DNA from: Fragilaria crotonensis
Taxonomy: Eukaryota; Bacillariophyta; Fragilariophyceae; Fragilariales; Fragilariaceae
Direction of reading: 5' to 3'
Length of the DNA stretch: 59,505 bases
Assembly: GCA_022925895.1 (NCBI GenBank)
Contig: JAKSYS010000378.1
Location: 1-59,505 of the forward strand
Position 1 is the first letter of the stretch. Every line of letters starts with the position of its first letter. The notes below the pieces were generated by a model, which was not told the DNA's origin, ran no database searches, and saw only the letters and a program-made list of their open reading frames with translations. Positions 31,972 to 42,311 of this stretch are shown here, piece by piece. The translations under genes were made by a program, and so were the position numbers.

Positions 31972-33301
31972 TTAGTCCTGCTGGTACGAATTTTGAAGCT
32001 CGTCGGCGGCAGCTGCTGTTGCTTCGGGCACAACTTGATTGTAGTGCTCTCCCAGAGTGTAATAATGAAGATGATAACTCAATAGAATTGGAGCATGTTC
32101 GTCTCCTCCAGCAGCAGCAGCAGCAACAACAACATCATTTTCATGATGCAAATCACTCGAGTAATAATCTTCTCCCAGAACCAATTTGGGTTGTGACGCG
32201 CAATAGACGACAATGGGTCGTTTCAATCCTTCCGATAGGGCTCGGAGTTCTAAATGACCACCCCAATCGGATGAGGAACGGACTCGATCCACGTACTGAT
32301 CAAAGGAGGCAACGGAATCCGTGTATTCGCAAAAGGGGGCGTATTCGTCTTGATGACTCTGTAATTGATCGGCACATATTTGGCCTAGTATGGATGTATT
32401 GTTGCGCAGGATACACGAAAAGTGAAAACAGATGATACGAAACATTCGACGCGAAGCGGGGTTGGAAGGGGATGTTTGAGTTAGTCACACACGCACACAC
32501 ACATTGGCACCTGTCAAAGCAAAATATACGTTGCACTTACGAATCTTGCTAAAATCCGATCCGCATTGTGCGGCGACTGCTCGATACAAACAATTCCCAT
32601 CCGACGGGATCTCCACGACTCGCAGGGACAGGGGTCGGAGCTGCAGTTCCAAGGCCTGCAATTCCGTGTCGCGCATCGATGGTCCGACCGACTCCTGTTC
32701 CAACGCCTCCTTATCGCGCTGCTGGCGTTCCTTCTCCTTTTTGGCATCTCGTTTGCGACGGGCCTTTTCGAGCTTTTTGAGTCGTTCCAGTTCTTGGGAG
32801 TTAGTATTGGCTTCTTGCGATTGTGTTAAAGGAATGGTTGGTGTTGACGTGGAAGCAATATCAGCCACTGCAGCATCATCAAGGGCGGGTTCGATCGACA
32901 CATCCGCAGGACCAGCGTCAGCAAGCTCTTGCAAGTGTCGCGCTTCCATTTGTTTGATCTTTTCATTAAACTCGGCTTCAGCACTGACAAAGACAAGAGG
33001 GGAGAAATATCAGATTTCGACATCCTCAAATACCAAGTGCATATTCCAAAAGGGGAAATAAAACAAGCCATACAGTGTGGAAACTCGACTCGACTTGGCA
33101 CTGCCTGAAGAGTAAGCATGGTACCAGTGACCCTGTACTTGTTGCGAGTACAACAAATGATACAAATGAAAGTGTAGCGTACCTTGCCAAGGCGTCCTTT
33201 CCCCTCTGTCCCTTCAGCGCTTTTGCCTTCTTGACGGCAGATCGTTTTTCACCATCCAAAACCTTGATTTCCTTCTTGTGACGTGACTGAATCTCCTCCA
33301 T
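31972..33301 (-). CDS. OTU-domain deubiquitinase, OTUD6-like
   Basis: Three exons (33301-33183, 32983-32541 and 32384-31972) give an uninterrupted 324-residue protein. Donors are GTACGC and GTAAGT. Residues 1-135 form a charged coiled coil, including the MEEIQSRHKKEIK start typical of the OTUD6 group. The OTU domain begins at about 158, with catalytic Asp168 and Cys171 in IPSDGNCLYRA and His301 in LGEHYNQVV. A WGGHLELRALSE block lies between them. It should cleave ubiquitin chains; OTUD6 members act in translation and stress control. A CA/CG microsatellite near 32489-32503 is inside the second intron. Confidence 0.9.
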
Positions 33302-33865
33302 AATGACGATGATGATTGGGGATACAACTACGATGGAATCACAATAATCAAATTGTAACAACCGCGTTGCGTGTTGTGCTACCTGCTATTCGTAGGTCGT
33401 GCTTGTAGTTTAGTGCGTTCGTGTTTGTTGTTGGTCGTTGTTTGCTGTTCGCCGTTGTTGATGTAGATCAAAAAGGGGGATACTCCGAGTCTTCGAGTGT
33501 GAACAACTGAAAAATGCGGCCATGTGTTGTCGTGAAGCGCAGGACTGCCTCGGTCCTGGGTTGAAAGTTTAAAGGTTACACTACTGTACTACCGGTGTCA
33601 CCAGGTACCAGGTACTGATCCATACTGTATTCTGTATACAGTTGGTGGTCAGAGACACAATCAGTACGGTGTTCTGGGTTCCGAAGAGGGCTTGGCGAGA
33701 TGACATGCAAGGACGTTGTCTCTCCTCCTCTAGAGTGGCGCAGCAACTAGAAGGAAGTACGAGTAGTTGAGTCCACTAGTAGTAGAGTACTTCAGTACGA
33801 CAGCCTAATTGCCTCATCCGAATCATCACGATCATCATAAAATCAAATTAAAACGCCACCGACTC
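33302..33865. other. Intergenic region
   Basis: Between the OTU gene start and the NDUFV2 stop, both on the minus strand. TACTCCGAGTC, a one-base variant of the recurrent palindrome, lies at 33481-33491. No gene is seen. Confidence 0.45.
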
Positions 33866-34994
33866 TCAGTACGCCATGTGTTCCTTGACAGACGCAGGAT
33901 CGACAGATCCATTCTTGAATCGATCAGGATCAACGGTTGGTGGAATGGGCTTGTCCCACAACAAGGATGTCTTCCCGAGTGGTCCCTCGCACGAGACTTG
34001 TCCGTTCATGGGCAGGGATCCCCATCTTCCCATGGGTGGTTTCTTTCCCTCCCGACAGGCCTCAATGAGTTCAATAATGGATTTGGGAGTCAAACATTCG
34101 TAATAATCGTCATTGAGCTGTACCATGGGAGCATTGGCACAGGCACCGAGACATTCGACTTCAAGAAGTGTAAAGAGCCCATCCTTGGTGGTCTGACCGG
34201 AATGAATTCCCAAATGTTTTTCGATGGTGCGCTTAATGTCTTCCGATCCGCAAATCATGCAGGGTGTGGTGCCGCAGAGTTGAATAAAGTACTTTCCAAC
34301 CTTGGTGCGATTGAACATGGTGTAGAAGGAGGCAACTTCGTAGACGCGTGCGGGAGCCACGCCGACAATGTCAGCAACCTTGTCCATGGCAGCGACAGGC
34401 AACCAACCCCCATTTTGACGCTGAGCCAAGTCGAGGAGTGGGATAATGCCGGATTGTTTGTAGTTGGAGGGGTATTTTGCAAGAATCTGAGAGGAGATGG
34501 AGATGATGTACAATTTTCAAGATTAGGATCGTTAGTCAGCAGTTGGCCGTAATTGGAACTACGGCTTGTGCCCGGGTGGCGCAATCTTCATGACGGGAAA
34601 ATCAGGTAAGAGTAGTAACAAATGAAAACTTACAGAATCCACGCGTTTGTAGTTTTCTTCCGTGAAATCAAAGTGAGTTGCGACGGTGTTGTCGCCGGTG
34701 TCAATATGCTACTCCGTTGAAGTGAATGTGGTAACGCACATGATGAAGGTTAGGAACAGCGGAAAGAATGTTGAAAAATGAGTGAGTGAATCAGTGTTCT
34801 GGTGTGACACAGGACAGACGTTAAATACCAAAATTGTATTGGGACGAGCTTGAAACTGAATTAGATTTGGATTCAGTAGACTTACGAAGGACTTGAGGTA
34901 CCAAAGCATCGCACAAGGTGCATATTTTGTTTCGCTGTTGGGACAGTTGTTGTCCGAACCGAGCGGCAATTCGTTGCCTGACGAGGGAGAACAT
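33866..34994 (-). CDS. NDUFV2: Complex I 24 kDa Fe-S subunit
   Basis: NDUFV2 binds the N1a 2Fe-2S cluster in the NADH-dehydrogenase arm of mitochondrial complex I. Exon 3 (34486-33866) carries LDLAQRQNGGW, VYEVASFYTMF and the four cluster ligands, CGTTPC and ECLGAC. Exon 2 (34708-34634) gives HIDTGDNTVATHFDFTEENY. Exon 1 (34994-34886) starts MFSLVRQRIAARFGQQ, an Arg-rich mitochondrial presequence, and ends VPQVL before a GTAAGT donor. With that donor, exon 1 and exon 2 are out of frame by one base. Either a weaker donor (for example GTACCT after DAL) is used or there is a one-base error. The total is about 267 residues, the normal length. Confidence 0.9.
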
Positions 34995-35676
34995 GATTCT
35001 TATTTCTACTTTTATTCAAAAGAACGTAGTCGATCCGATGAGCGAGAACGAGTGGGACGATACCCCCTGTTCACAGGGAGTGATGCGTGCTGTGAGCTGT
35101 GAATTCTGCGAGAGTGGGGAGAAGGGGCTCGCAGCTCGCAGTGACAAGCATGTACCTTTGTCTGTGCAATGGCAAATGGGTAACCACGCTTGACGACTTG
35201 AACAACTCCTCATTTAAAGTTGAAAGTACAGTACTAGTACCTGGTAGTTGTACTGTACTACTACAAGTACATGTACGATTCTTGCATATTCGAATTTTGT
35301 ATGTATGACATACTGTATATATCTTTCATACTGGAAATATATAGTAAAAAAAGAAGAATTATGCATAGTTGAAGTACCATGTGACCATGTGAGGTCAAAG
35401 GTCAAAGTACTGTAGTAGACTCGTACACTGTAAGTCATTTCAAACGCGGTCTTTGTCGAAAGTGACCAGTATTCCAGTAGACGACCTTGGGGTACTACTC
35501 TACTGCTACACAATAAATATACCATTCGCATTTCTTGATGGTAGTATGTATGACTCGTAAAATTCTCTCGCTCTTCGAAACCGAGCCTCTTTTAAAAACG
35601 ACGAGGTACTTGTACAATAATCTGCCAACAAGCATTGCTTGGCTCCTTGTCAATCGAGCCTATCCTTGTATCGTAT
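34995..35676. promoter_or_regulatory. Divergent promoter region NDUFV2/transporter
   Basis: 682 bp between two divergent start codons. It is rich in GTACTAGTAC-like sequence. A direct repeat AGGTCAAAGGTCA lies at 35392-35404. No specific element can be assigned. Confidence 0.4.
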
Positions 35677-36908
35677 ATGTCAGCATCTTCGAACCTCTCT
35701 AAAGACGTTGACCTTAAAATGGCGGAGCCGCAGAAAAAGACCGCCGAAGCAGCCATGAGTGGATTCAAATTACTGCTCCTAGTGCTCATGGTGGCCCAGA
35801 ATGCCTCTACGGTCTTGGTGGGACGGTACACTCGATCTAGCGCTCCCAAGGAAGATCTCTTTATAGTCAACCGTCTGGTTCTCGTGACAGAAGTGGGAAA
35901 GGTATGTCATTTTTTTGTCCTTATGTATACTGTGTCGTAGATTCTTAAGCATTATTGCATCCTCTACACCAATGCATCCACTAAACGTGCCCACGAATCT
36001 CACAAACTGACACTCCACAGCTCTTGCTCTCATGCATCCTTGAATTCAGCGCCACAAAGGGAGGTCTTTTGACCTCGTTTAAGGACAACATTATTGACCG
36101 ACCGCTCGACGCCCTCAAGATTTCGGTGCCTGCTCTCCTGTACCTTATTCAAAACACTCTCCTTTATGTTGCTCTATCGAACCTATCAGCACCACTGTTT
36201 CAAGTCACATACCAGGGAAAGCTCGTCACCACTGCCGTCGTGTCAGTCATCATGCTCAATCGCAAGTATTCTCCCAAGCAGTGGGTCTGTCTCGTTGTCC
36301 TTTCTATTGGAGTCGCTTTGGCCGTCTTGGGCGAGAGCAAGGATACTGACACTGCCAATCGCCCGGCCCAATCTCTCGCTGTCGGGCTCATCGCTGTCAC
36401 GGTTGCCTGCTTCTGTTCTGCCCTCGCGGGAGTCTACTTTGAATTTGTCCTGAAGAATACCACCAAAGACAGTGCCACGGGGGCAGCCCGGGCACCCGTC
36501 AGCATGTGGATGCGCAACGTTCAGCTCGCCTTTTTTTCCATCGTTATTTCCCTCTGCCAGTCTGCTGCCTATCCAGAGTCGGCAGAAGATGCCGCCATGC
36601 CCTATTTGCACGGCTTTACTGCTTGGGCCTGGCTTCTTGTCACCTTGCAGGCTGCCGGTGGACTCTTGGTGGCGGCCGTCATCAAGTATGCTGACAATGT
36701 CCTCAAGGGACTTGCGACGGGCGTTTCTGTCGTGGTGGCGACGGGATTCTCTGCCGTGTTCTTTTCCACGGCACTCTCCGGACAGTTCTCGGTCGGGGCG
36801 GTGATGATCCTCGTGTCGGTCTACTTTTTCAGCAACGATGCACCCCAGTGCATGAAACCGTCCGGCAAACCATCGTCGTCAGAAATGGCTTCCATGTTGC
36901 CGCGATAA
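35677..36908 (+). CDS. Nucleotide-sugar transporter, SLC35A family
   Basis: Two exons (35677-35901 and 36021-36908) encode 370 residues. The intron has a GTATGT donor and a CCACAG acceptor and is in phase. The protein has about ten hydrophobic segments. Family blocks are NASTVLVGRYTRS in helix 1, YLIQNTLLYVALSNLSAPLFQVTYQGKLV, LNRKYSPKQW, CFCSALAGVYFEFVLKN, WMRNVQLAFFS and KYADNVLKGLATGVSVV. These are the UDP-Gal/UDP-GlcNAc/CMP-sialate transporter signatures (Golgi antiporters exchanging nucleotide sugar for the nucleotide monophosphate). The substrate cannot be told from sequence. It would supply a Golgi glycosylation pathway, thematically close to the GalNAc-transferase gene. Confidence 0.92.
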
Positions 36909-36964
36909 ACTTTGGAAAGGACACACCGCATGTCACCGTAGTAGTAATGGCGTGTTTGGACACT

Positions 36965-37183
36965 TTACTCAGTTTTAGGATCCATGTTTTCAACTATTCC
37001 ACTTGCAGGCTGATCCTCTTGTTGCTGGTTGATGATTTGTACCAATAGGTTTACATACTCCTGAAATGTCGTGAAACTTCTTGGCATTGTCCATGCTGGC
37101 TGATCAGGGTATATATCGTATTTCATGATTGGGGTTTTATTTTTCCTTCCGCGTCGCAAGACACAGGGACATGCAGCAAACAT
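36965..37183 (-). CDS. Hypothetical 72-residue ORF beside the transposon
   Basis: An ATG-initiated ORF whose start lies only about 18 bp from the estimated left end of the large element. The sequence (for example DQPAWTMPRSFTTFQEYVNLLVQIINQQQ) reads like a folded helical protein. I recognise no family. It might be the 3' part of a gene cut by the insertion, or a chance ORF in the 3' flank of the transporter. Confidence 0.25.
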   Translation of the reverse strand: MFAACPCVLRRGRKNKTPIMKYDIYPDQPAWTMPRSFTTFQEYVNLLVQIINQQQEDQPASGIVENMDPKTE

Positions 37184-37320
37184 GCTTAAACACGTTTAAC
37201 GGCAAACGTTTGGGGGGTTATAAGTAAGATGATATAAACTAAATGATTCAATTATTCTATAAAACGCAAGCCGACTAATGGTTGGCACGCTTGCAATGTG
37301 GTTTGGCTGGCGCTCTCCCT

Positions 37321-37450
37321 AATATTTCTTAAACTTTATTATTTCTACTTAAACAATATTAATATTTCCGTTTGCTGCTTAAGAAATATTTTTTTGACGA
37401 GTTTGCTCCTATGTAATATTTGCTTTCATGTTTGTTGCTTATGAAATATT
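37321..37450. repeat. Subterminal TTAAGAAATATT repeats, left
   Basis: AATATTTCTTAA (37321 on), a degenerate CTTAAACAATATT, CTTAAGAAATATT (about 37379) and TTATGAAATATT (about 37439) alternate in orientation with GTTTGCTG spacers. Equivalent motifs occur at the right end (48178-48300). Confidence 0.6.
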
Positions 37451-37686
37451 TTTGTCGTTGCGTGGCGTTTCTCTCATTTCTTCATGTGCATGTGGAGGTT
37501 CAAGGTTTATTGTCTGCCTGCTGCCTTTCGTGCTCACAACGAAGAGTTTCTCCATAAGCATTTCACGCAAAATTCCTGTGTTCACACAAAAACCGATCGC
37601 AAAATGAATCAACAACGGCAGCGACAAAAAAATGAAGCCCTGTTAAGCTCAGGACATTATTTCTTGTACATTCCTCATCCAGCAGG

Positions 37687-38687
37687 ATGACTATCACTGT
37701 AACTGTTGATCAAATGCTTCTCCAAGGGCTTCGTTGTGTTGGATTCAATACCCAGCGAGTTTGGAATGTGTCACTGACGTTAAATCTGAAGCGATTTCGA
37801 TCTCACTACGGATCAAATCCGATTATCTACGTTCAAATTTGGGATGATTTGCAAGTTACACCATTACTTGATGCTTTGGTTGACAGTAAAACTATCGACT
37901 TAACTCACTTTCTCATGACACTTAACTTTTTAAAGTGCTACCCAACTGAAGCACAACTTGCAGCGTCATTTCAAGTTTGCGAGACTTCGGTTCGAAAATG
38001 GTGTCGATTCTACGCTAAAAAGATTCAAGCATTGAAGCCACAAAAGGTGAGAAGAGATTGTCTGATGTTGTTATGTTTCCGCTTCTTGGACGCCACGCTC
38101 ACCAAGAAGTGCCGATATAGATAGTCTGGCCACCCCGCTGGACACCAGGCCACATTGATTTCGATAACGAAGACATTCCTGTGTTTCTGTTAACTGTGGA
38201 TGGTGTTCATTGTCAAATCCACGAACCAATGCATCCTACAAAATCGAAAGATAGCAGCTATTACTCTCACAAATTCAAGCGGTCTGCTCTCAACTATGAA
38301 CTTGGCATATCGGTTTATGATAATGCATTGGTGTGGTTGAACGGGCCTACAAAAGCGTCAGAGCATGACATAACTCTATTTCGTTCCCAGAATGGATTGA
38401 AAACAATGATTCCCGAAGGCAAACGTGTCATTGCAGACAGAGGTTATAACAGTAAGCGTGAGACGGCAGTTCTCAGTACGCCAAATTCAAGTGATCCTGC
38501 TGAAGTTCGTAAGTTCAAGAGCCGAGCACGAGCACGACATGAATCATTCAATGCGAAGATAAAGAATTTTAGAGTTTTGGCAGAGTGCTTTCGACACAAC
38601 ATCAACTATCACAGCACAGTGTTTGAAGCCATTTGTGTTATCTGTCAATACCAGTTGGAAAATGGATCTCCGCTATTTGATACATAA
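37687..38687 (+). CDS. PIF/Harbinger-like DDE transposase, spliced
   Basis: Two exons (37687-38046 and 38121-38687) separated by a 74-nt GT-AG intron encode 308 residues. The splice joins KPQK to IVWPPRW and restores one frame across two otherwise separate ORFs. Residues about 70-115 contain a helix-turn-helix-like segment (TEAQLAASFQVCETSVRKWC). The nuclease core shows D147 (TVDGVHC), D226 (VIADRGY) and E261 (ARHESFNAKIKNF), the DDE_4/HARBI1 pattern. It should cut and paste the surrounding element. The open frame is intact, so it may be active. The usual partner Myb-like protein is not obvious; the neighbouring 152-residue protein may play that role. Confidence 0.82.
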
Positions 38688-38796
38688 CTGTTGCATATTC
38701 AAGAGTACTAATAGTCGTTGGTTTGTCACTATTGTTTTTTCAACTCTAGGCATTGTTATAAGTTGTTCACAAATAAAGTTTCATTTAGTACTTACA

Positions 38797-39255
38797 CTAT
38801 CGACCATAAAAACTTGTCATGAATTTACGACGTTTCACTTCCTGATGAATATGCCCTCGAAAGACTGCCTGTCCGAACACCATGTATTCATTTCGGGTTG
38901 CTCGCAATTCTCCAGGAGTCATCTGGAGATTCAAACCTGCTGTTATGTCAATTCCAAGATAGCGTTGAGCATCTGAACCTTCCCAACGCGGCAATCCAAG
39001 AGCAGCAAATGTTGGTCGTTGATCAAATTGAAGATCACTTTGGTAAGCCGCTGCATCAGTTAAACCTCTGTCCAGTTTTACTTTGCAGGCTTTACGAAGT
39101 GCTTGCAAACGACGAGGAAATGAGTCATATGGAAGCTGCATGAATTCAGGACGAAGACTGTGAACATCCCTTGCCGTCATCTCAGCATTTGTCAAAGGAA
39201 TTGTTCCATTCATAATATCCTGCTCCATAATTGCCTTGCAACACTTTGGCGCCAT
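38797..39255 (-). CDS. Transposon companion protein, unknown function
   Basis: A 152-residue single-exon ORF convergent with the transposase, with ATG in a good context (CCACCATGG). Features are an internal SLRPEFMQLPYDSFPRRLQALRK helix, a Gly-Leu-Pro-Arg-Trp-x-Gly-Ser-Asp-Ala-Gln motif near residue 87-97 and a C-terminal HIHQEVKRRKF. From memory, proteins of this kind recur in diatom and other stramenopile genomes in many copies near mobile elements, but I cannot verify this here. A DNA-binding or transposase-partner role is plausible but unproven. Confidence 0.65.
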   Translation of the reverse strand: MAPKCCKAIMEQDIMNGTIPLTNAEMTARDVHSLRPEFMQLPYDSFPRRLQALRKACKVKLDRGLTDAAAYQSDLQFDQRPTFAALGLPRWEGSDAQRYLGIDITAGLNLQMTPGELRATRNEYMVFGQAVFRGHIHQEVKRRKFMTSFYGR

Positions 39256-39592
39256 GGTGGTTCAGTTGTACCTGTGTGTGCTGGTGGCATGCTGTTTTGC
39301 TTTGGTTTAAACGTCAAGTTTTGTGATACGTTTCAGTGGGATTGCAACATCCGCCATATTTTCATCTCACAAGAAAACATGGGATCAATTATTTAGCGGT
39401 CATGCAGGACTGAACACTCAACAGTTGCGCACGTGTCAAAAAAGGGGTTCAAATTTGATTTCAAACAAATTTTCACACAGTATAACATGGCGTTCCATCA
39501 CCTCAAAATTCTATTCAGTTTAAAGCGGAAGGGTGGACTGCGTTGTCAAAAATGAAGAAAACGGATTGCTCACAACTTTCAATCATTGGCGT

Positions 39593-42003
39593 ATGACCCG
39601 ACACAAATCCCTTGTACGCCAACCTCGTCAACAAGAAGTACGAACAAGAAGGCGGCCCCCCTCTGTATATCACACGCCTCCACAGCTCCCCCCTGCCATC
39701 ACAAGAAATCAAGTTGTTTCCGATTGTTTACTGACTTCTGACAACAGCAGGGCGGCTGAAGACAAGGAATCTCAACAAGGAGAAGAACGACTACCACCAA
39801 TAAGCGAACAAAAGAAGGCGCAGCTGCTTAGAGATATTGAAGAAAACGGAGGTCTCCGAGTCTTTTCGCTTAAACGACTCAGACTTGCAAAACCTGAAGT
39901 TTACGACCAAACAAAATCTGCCCTTCGACAAGTGCAGAACTGCGTGGCCCTGTGGAAAAAACTTGACGACGTGAAATATCTTCTGCTCTTGAGCGAATAT
40001 AACGTCCGCGCAGTATCTCGTCATTCATTGTTCTACCCTTCTGCTGAATCTAAAATTCAATCGCCACCGCCGTCGCGCAGTGAGTCATCTGCTCCATCAC
40101 CACCATCGCTAAATCTCCAACACTTGACAATCTCCAGTGCTTCAGCGCCCGAACCCTGTGCATCACCTGCATCCCCTTTGCGGTACAACCGGAATACAGT
40201 CCTAATGAGTTCCAATCTCCTTTCATCTAGCAGTGCCCTCACTCTCCGCTCCCGCACCAATTCAACTCATCATGATGAAGTTGAAGGTATGTGCTTGGTA
40301 TTCGTTCTGGTCTTCTGTCCTCCTTGTGGTCTCAACTCATGTCATTATGTTTTCTTTATTACTATCAGACCTTCTTGTTGTCAATTTGACCTATCCAGAA
40401 CGCAATCGCGAAGTTCAGTTGTATTGTTTCAACAGTCTGTCGGATCCAGTGAGCGGCGATATTGTTGACGGTTTTCAGATAGTCATGCCTGTTGACATTC
40501 GTGACTTTGAAGAAGATTTGTTCAAACTTGAAATTGTTCAGGATAATGAGTTGCTTCTACACATGCCCGCTCTTCCTTATCAGATGCAATATGACATTGT
40601 CCAGCGTCATGCTGGATTGAACAAATTGAGGCTGCTAAATCCAAGGTGTCAGCAGGCTCAAGAAATTTGTATTACTGACATAGATTCCATGCCGTCCCGC
40701 AAACTGAAGAAACTGCGCTTGCGTTTCCCCGAAAATGTATGCCTTGTGAATTTGGCTTCTGTTCTCGATGCGGTGATTTCCCCTGAAATTGAACCTTACA
40801 GTTATATGACCAATACATTTTCCGCTGACGGAACGGCAAGTGTACAATGGGTATGCAGCATTTCTTGGCAAGTCGGAAACGCTGCCACTCGTTCAAAAGC
40901 TTTTGGATCTGCCAAAAAATCGGGTGCTTCAAAATTGTCGGCATTGTTTCGTAGTATGTCAACAACAGAGTGATTGATTTTTTGTGATGAAATGTACTTC
41001 TCAAGCTTACCAGTGCGTCTAATTTGTGTCTTATCTAGATCTATCAACAAGCCAAGCAATGCTAGAAGCTGATTCGCAGCAGATAATTGCGAAGGAGGAT
41101 ATGACAAACACAAATACTAATCATTCGTTGCTGCCACCAACCAACCTATTTGCTGGTTACTTGCCTGACCATCATCAAGCCCTACTAGTGTCTTTACACA
41201 GCAGTCTTCCGGAACCACCGCATCATCCTCATGTGACCTTTCCTCAAGTTCCTAACTATCCTCCAGCTACCAATGCGTATGATTTGAATCACCTTATCTT
41301 TTCTGAAGCTCCTACCCAGCCAACTGATAAGTTACCTCAAGTTCCTACGTGTCCTCCTGCAGTACCTACTTTGGAACAAAAAATGGATGAAAAATTGCTC
41401 GTGCAAACGCTCAAAGAAAGCATCAACAGCAAAGCAAGCATTCTGAAAACAACCTCAAGAGCCGAGCGCCAAATGGCTTCTTATACACTTACACAAAGCA
41501 TGATAGCTTTATCTCCTAGCATTTCTCAAGGCTCTAACCAAAGCGTCGATGGTAATCAAGCAATGCTTTCTGTGGTGCAAAGAAATGAGACTGGAGAATC
41601 AATCGTGCGAGCGCTCCAAGAAACTGTCAACAGAAAACCAAAAATTGCCAAGGCAAAATCAAAAGCAAAGCACCAAACGGATCTTCGTTCTTCCCCCAAA
41701 AGCAAGCTTGTGTCGTCTCCAAAGCATCACCCAGTGCAAGGCATTAACACTCCCATTGCTCTGCAACCTCCATCATCCATCGAAAATGCTTTGCAGCTGA
41801 CTCATCAAGGAGAATCAAAACTAATTGAAAAAGGCAATAATATAGCATTCCGAGGTGACAAACAAGGAGCCAATCCTGTTGACATCATACAGCCGCAACA
41901 GAATAAACGGCGAGCTAGAACACAAAATTGTGGAGATCAGGAAAATCCAGAATTTATGCAACACAATAAGTGGCAAGTTGTAGAAGAAGACGAAGAAGAA
42001 TAA
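39593..42003 (+). CDS. Three-exon 747-residue element protein, unknown function
   Basis: Exons 39593-40286, 40369-40953 and 41039-42003 join in frame through two 82-85-nt introns, both phase 1 with GTATGT donors and ATCAG/CTAG acceptors. The start is the first in-frame ATG (39593). Residues 1-230 are basic, then Ser/Pro-rich, with a helical stretch (about 75-130). Exon 2 encodes a globular-looking region (LTYPERNREVQLYCF ... VMPVDIRDFEEDLFKLEIVQD ... ASVQWVCSISWQVGNAATRSKAFGSAKKS). Exon 3 is Pro/Gln/Ser-rich with Lys-rich patches and an acidic tail. I recognise no domain. Its placement between the transposase and the big minus-strand gene suggests an element-encoded function. Confidence 0.75.
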
Positions 42004-42133
42004 GAAAGGAAGAAGCCTATGACAAGCATTGCTGTGATGTGTTTGAGCAAGCAGATTATCTGCATACGCTCACGTCGTAGTGATATTATTGATTCTTATC
42101 CAACTTGTGAGCAATGAAAAGTCTGCTGGTACG

Positions 42134-42235
42134 TAACGGTACCAACATATTCTGGTGTTTCATAAATGTACTATATATATACACATAACGGTACCCACGT
42201 ATTCTGGTGTTTCATGAATGTGCTATACATACACG
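42134..42235 (+). repeat. Two copies of a 52-bp tandem repeat
   Basis: TAACGGTACC...TATTCTGGTGTTTCAT...ATGT.CTATA occurs at 42134 and again at 42186 with a few substitutions. It lies in the 309-bp gap between two convergent genes. Confidence 0.6.
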
Positions 42236-42311
42236 TATACATGTACGAAAGATGGGCAATAATGATAAATAATCCGGAAATTGTTTTTTCTTATAGGCCA
42301 GATGCACGTTG

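Noticed and set aside
35392-35404. AGGTCAAAGGTCA resembling a nuclear-receptor DR1 site
   Set aside because: Nuclear receptors are an animal family and are not expected in a diatom-like genome; most likely chance.
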